DNA from: Solea solea
Taxonomy: Eukaryota; Chordata; Actinopteri; Pleuronectiformes; Soleidae
Direction: 5' to 3'
DNA: 64,000 nucleotides
NCBI RefSeq assembly: GCF_958295425.1
Contig: NC_081152.1
Span: 1,738,717-1,802,716 of the forward strand
Part shown: positions 61,969-64,000 of the stretch, in pieces
Position numbering within the stretch: the stretch's first letter is position 1
How the letters are laid out: the number at the start of each line of letters is the position of its first letter
Program-made: the position numbers and the translations under genes
The notes under the pieces: model-generated
Databases searched by the model: none
What the model saw: the letters and a program-made list of their open reading frames with translations, nothing else
What the model was told of the DNA's origin: nothing

Positions 61969-64000
61969 CTCAGCATCACCTTGCGTTTGGCATACAGCTG
62001 TTCTTTGTAGTGTTCAGATGAGTCTCCAGGAATCTCGCTCGCCCAGAGGGTGATACCCACAACCGTGTATGCACATCCCATGATGCAAAGGGGAAGGAAG
62101 TAGATGAGCAGTGTCACACACACGTAGTAGCTACGGATAAATGCAAACAATTAGACATGACAACGGGAAAGGAGAACCATAACATACATTATCTCAAGGC
62201 ACTGTACACAGACAACATCATGGAGAGCAGACAAACCCAACAATTCACACAATGAGCAAACACTAGGCATCAGTGGAGAGAAGAAGAAATCTCTGACAGA
62301 ACCAGACTCAAACATGTGCAGCATCTGCCTCGACCGGTTGAGGTGAAAGGAAAAATGGAGGACAGAGGAGAGGTTAGATATAACAAAAGCATGAACTAGA
62401 TTTTGTGACCATTTGCCACACTCTCCTTGTTGTTTGTGTCCTGGTACATACAGCATATTGTGTCATAGAGCTCTGGGTGCCCACCAGTGATGGGAATAAC
62501 GGCGTTAAAATAAACTGTGTTATTTTTTTTATCTTACTAATTACCATTTCACCCCTGGTGGTGCACACCTTGCATGTTGCTGCTCGTATATTCACTCTCT
62601 GCACGTCTGTTACATCCAAACATTATCACATAATTATCAAATTCTGTGCAATAATTAGCAGCATAAGCCCCTTTGGAAAATATAATCCATATTTTCTTTA
62701 GAGTATTCAGTTCCTCTACACATTTAAAGACATAGTGTTGATGTAAATTGCATATCTCATTTAATTTTATATTATTTATTTTATCTTTTTTAATATTTGT
62801 TTCTTTAGGTAATCTAAGCCATTCTGTCCTTTGTACCATGTATGCTACTGCACAGGTGAATTTCCCCGTTGTGGGATCAATAAAGTACAATCCAATCCAT
62901 AAGGTACGGCACCTGTCGCCATGGCCAATGCACACGGCACACGCACACACTCACGCGCCAAGAAGCACAACGCAACTCAAATCTAGAGTCCAAGTATTTT
63001 GAGTTTGAGTCGCAAGTCGACTCAAACGTCACTGTTTGTGCGACTTAAGTGCAACTCGAGTCCAAGTCTCGGCAGAATGTGATGGCTGTTGTTTGCTCTT
63101 GTTAGCTTTTCCTCCGAAGGTGCCAGCCCTAGCATAACTCTAGAGTGGTGATGGTTCTCTCACGACAAAGATATCAAATAACAAATCTTTTAGCAGCATA
63201 GCATTAAGAGGACCTGGGTCTGCTAGTTCAGGTTCACAGAGGCCATGTGGTACCCGTACTCACATCTTCTTGAAGTCTACGGTGGTGTATTCAGGCCAGT
63301 CTATGTAGCAGACTGTGCGTCCAGGCAACAGGGTCATAGATGAGTAGTAGTACTGAGGGAAGGCCAGAAGCAGAGCCAGCATCCAGATCACACCAATCAC
63401 CACACGCGTCTTCATGGAAGATAACCTCTGCCGCAGGGGGTGGATGATGGCCATGTATCTGTCCAACGTTGGACAGTATAGCATGTCACAGTTTATAGAT
63501 TATTTGGTGATAAAAATGTCTATCTTTTGGAAATGACACAAATTATTATATGATTTTTTTAGGGACACGTGGCTGTTGTATTGTATCGTCTATTGACATT
63601 AGGATGTTCTGATAATAAAGTCATTTTGAACCATATTTCTTTTTGAATATTGGGTTCAGACAGAAGTCTGTATGGCTACATTGTGGCGTTTGCACTTTTA
63701 CTGAGCTAGAAAAGATTTTTGTGATATTTAAGAATGTTTTTTCAAAAATCTGTAAAGATTGTAATTCAATACCATTTCCTCTACCGTATATTGCAACAAC
63801 AATGCAATGGATTATGTGCCTACACAACCTTAAGCTGCTCCCTTTCAATTAAACGTCAGTGCTGTGGTGGAGCGTTTGGAAGATGTTTTGTTGAAAATAT
63901 AACACATACCTGTCTAGAGCGATGGCTGTCATGGAGTAAATGCTGGCAAATATGGCCGCAATGGGGAAGAAGTTGTGGAAACTGCAGTAAACCAAACCAA
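59398..64000 (-). CDS. tacr1: Tachykinin (neurokinin-1/substance P) receptor, 5' partial
   Basis: Minus-strand exons: 63910-64000 (cut by the window edge), 63264-63458, 61980-62130, 60772-60968, 60546-60642, 59398-59565 (TAG). About 299 residues remain, covering TM3 to the C-terminus of a class A GPCR that couples tachykinin peptides to Gq. Visible features: [17 protein letters not shown] (TM3), DRYMA at the first junction, [14 protein letters not shown] (TM4), [12 protein letters not shown] (TM5), the conserved loop [33 protein letters not shown] (TM6, CWxP), NPIIYY (TM7), a Cys cluster (FCCCVP) for palmitoylation, and a Ser/Thr/Pro-rich tail. The loop, [11 protein letters not shown] and the tail [18 protein letters not shown] match TACR1 better than TACR2 or TACR3. 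Teleosts often carry two tacr1 copies, so which paralogue this is remains open. Confidence 0.93.
59889..59913. repeat. GAGGC pentanucleotide repeat
   Basis: About five units of GAGGC in a tacr1-side repeat region; a LINE-like tail (TTTCCCCCTTGTGGGACAAT) follows at 59964. Confidence 0.8.
60493..60546. repeat. CA microsatellite at a tacr1 splice donor
   Basis: A CA run ends at the donor of exon 60546-60642. On the minus strand the donor is CAG|GTGTGTGTG, so its first intron bases are part of the repeat. Confidence 0.9.
61290..61690 (-). mobile_element. Tc1-like transposase pseudogene fragment
   Basis: The minus strand carries pieces of Tc1 transposase: [19 protein letters not shown] near 61650, then [14 protein letters not shown], then the AQPTLQ-type end near 61480, then a TCTGGGCCATTC region. 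The segment that should hold the catalytic FQQDND block is missing: the sequence jumps from the AxRRF region to LNAQPT. It is nested inside a GT/GGTTAG-type repeat and lies in the tacr1 intron between exons 61980-62130 and 60772-60968. Confidence 0.75.
62850..62890 (+). mobile_element. LINE 3' tail fragment
   Basis: GTGAATTTCCCCGTTGTGGG, then ATCAATAAAGTA, a common LINE tail in fish, inside a tacr1 intron; a relative lies at 59960-59990. Confidence 0.5.

Overview
The window is vertebrate nuclear DNA and almost certainly comes from a teleost fish. Four multi-exon protein genes with GT-AG introns can be rebuilt exon by exon. The introns and gaps hold fish-type repeats: tRNA-derived SINEs, palindromic MITEs, hAT-like and Tc1-like remnants, the 3' end of an L2-like LINE, and many CA/CT/AT microsatellites. 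There is no sign of bacterial or viral organisation, no rRNA gene, no genuine tRNA gene and no CRISPR array.

Layout, left to right. (1) 156-10130, plus strand: ash2l, the ASH2L subunit of MLL/SET1 histone H3K4 methyltransferase complexes. Its 5' end lies off the left edge; 14 exons are seen, plus one candidate 18-nt microexon. (2) 13825-29860, minus strand: a complete 15-exon G-protein-coupled receptor kinase of the GRK4/5/6 class, 569 residues. It reads through in frame only if one intron is of the GC-AG type. A possible two-exon plus-strand transcript is nested in one of its introns near 16.1-17.5 kb. (3) 37445-56562, plus strand: scarb1, the HDL receptor SR-BI, 507 residues. It has two homologous alternative first coding exons, each with its own promoter-like sequence, and signs of alternative 3' ends. 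(4) 59398-64000, minus strand: tacr1-like, a substance P/neurokinin receptor. It carries TM3 to the C-terminus and is cut by the right edge.

Genes 1 and 2 and genes 3 and 4 are tail to tail; genes 2 and 3 are head to head across about 7.6 kb rich in repeats. The four genes do not form a pathway, except that GRK4/5/6-class kinases as a family phosphorylate activated GPCRs such as tachykinin receptors. I found no wholly new biological system. The points most worth following up are the scarb1 exon-1 duplication, the ash2l microexon, the GC-AG intron, the nested plus-strand candidate, a perfect 29-bp hairpin in a MITE, and a 323-bp local duplication flanked by 77-bp direct repeats. All gene calls rest on reading the protein sequence and splice sites by eye, with no database search.
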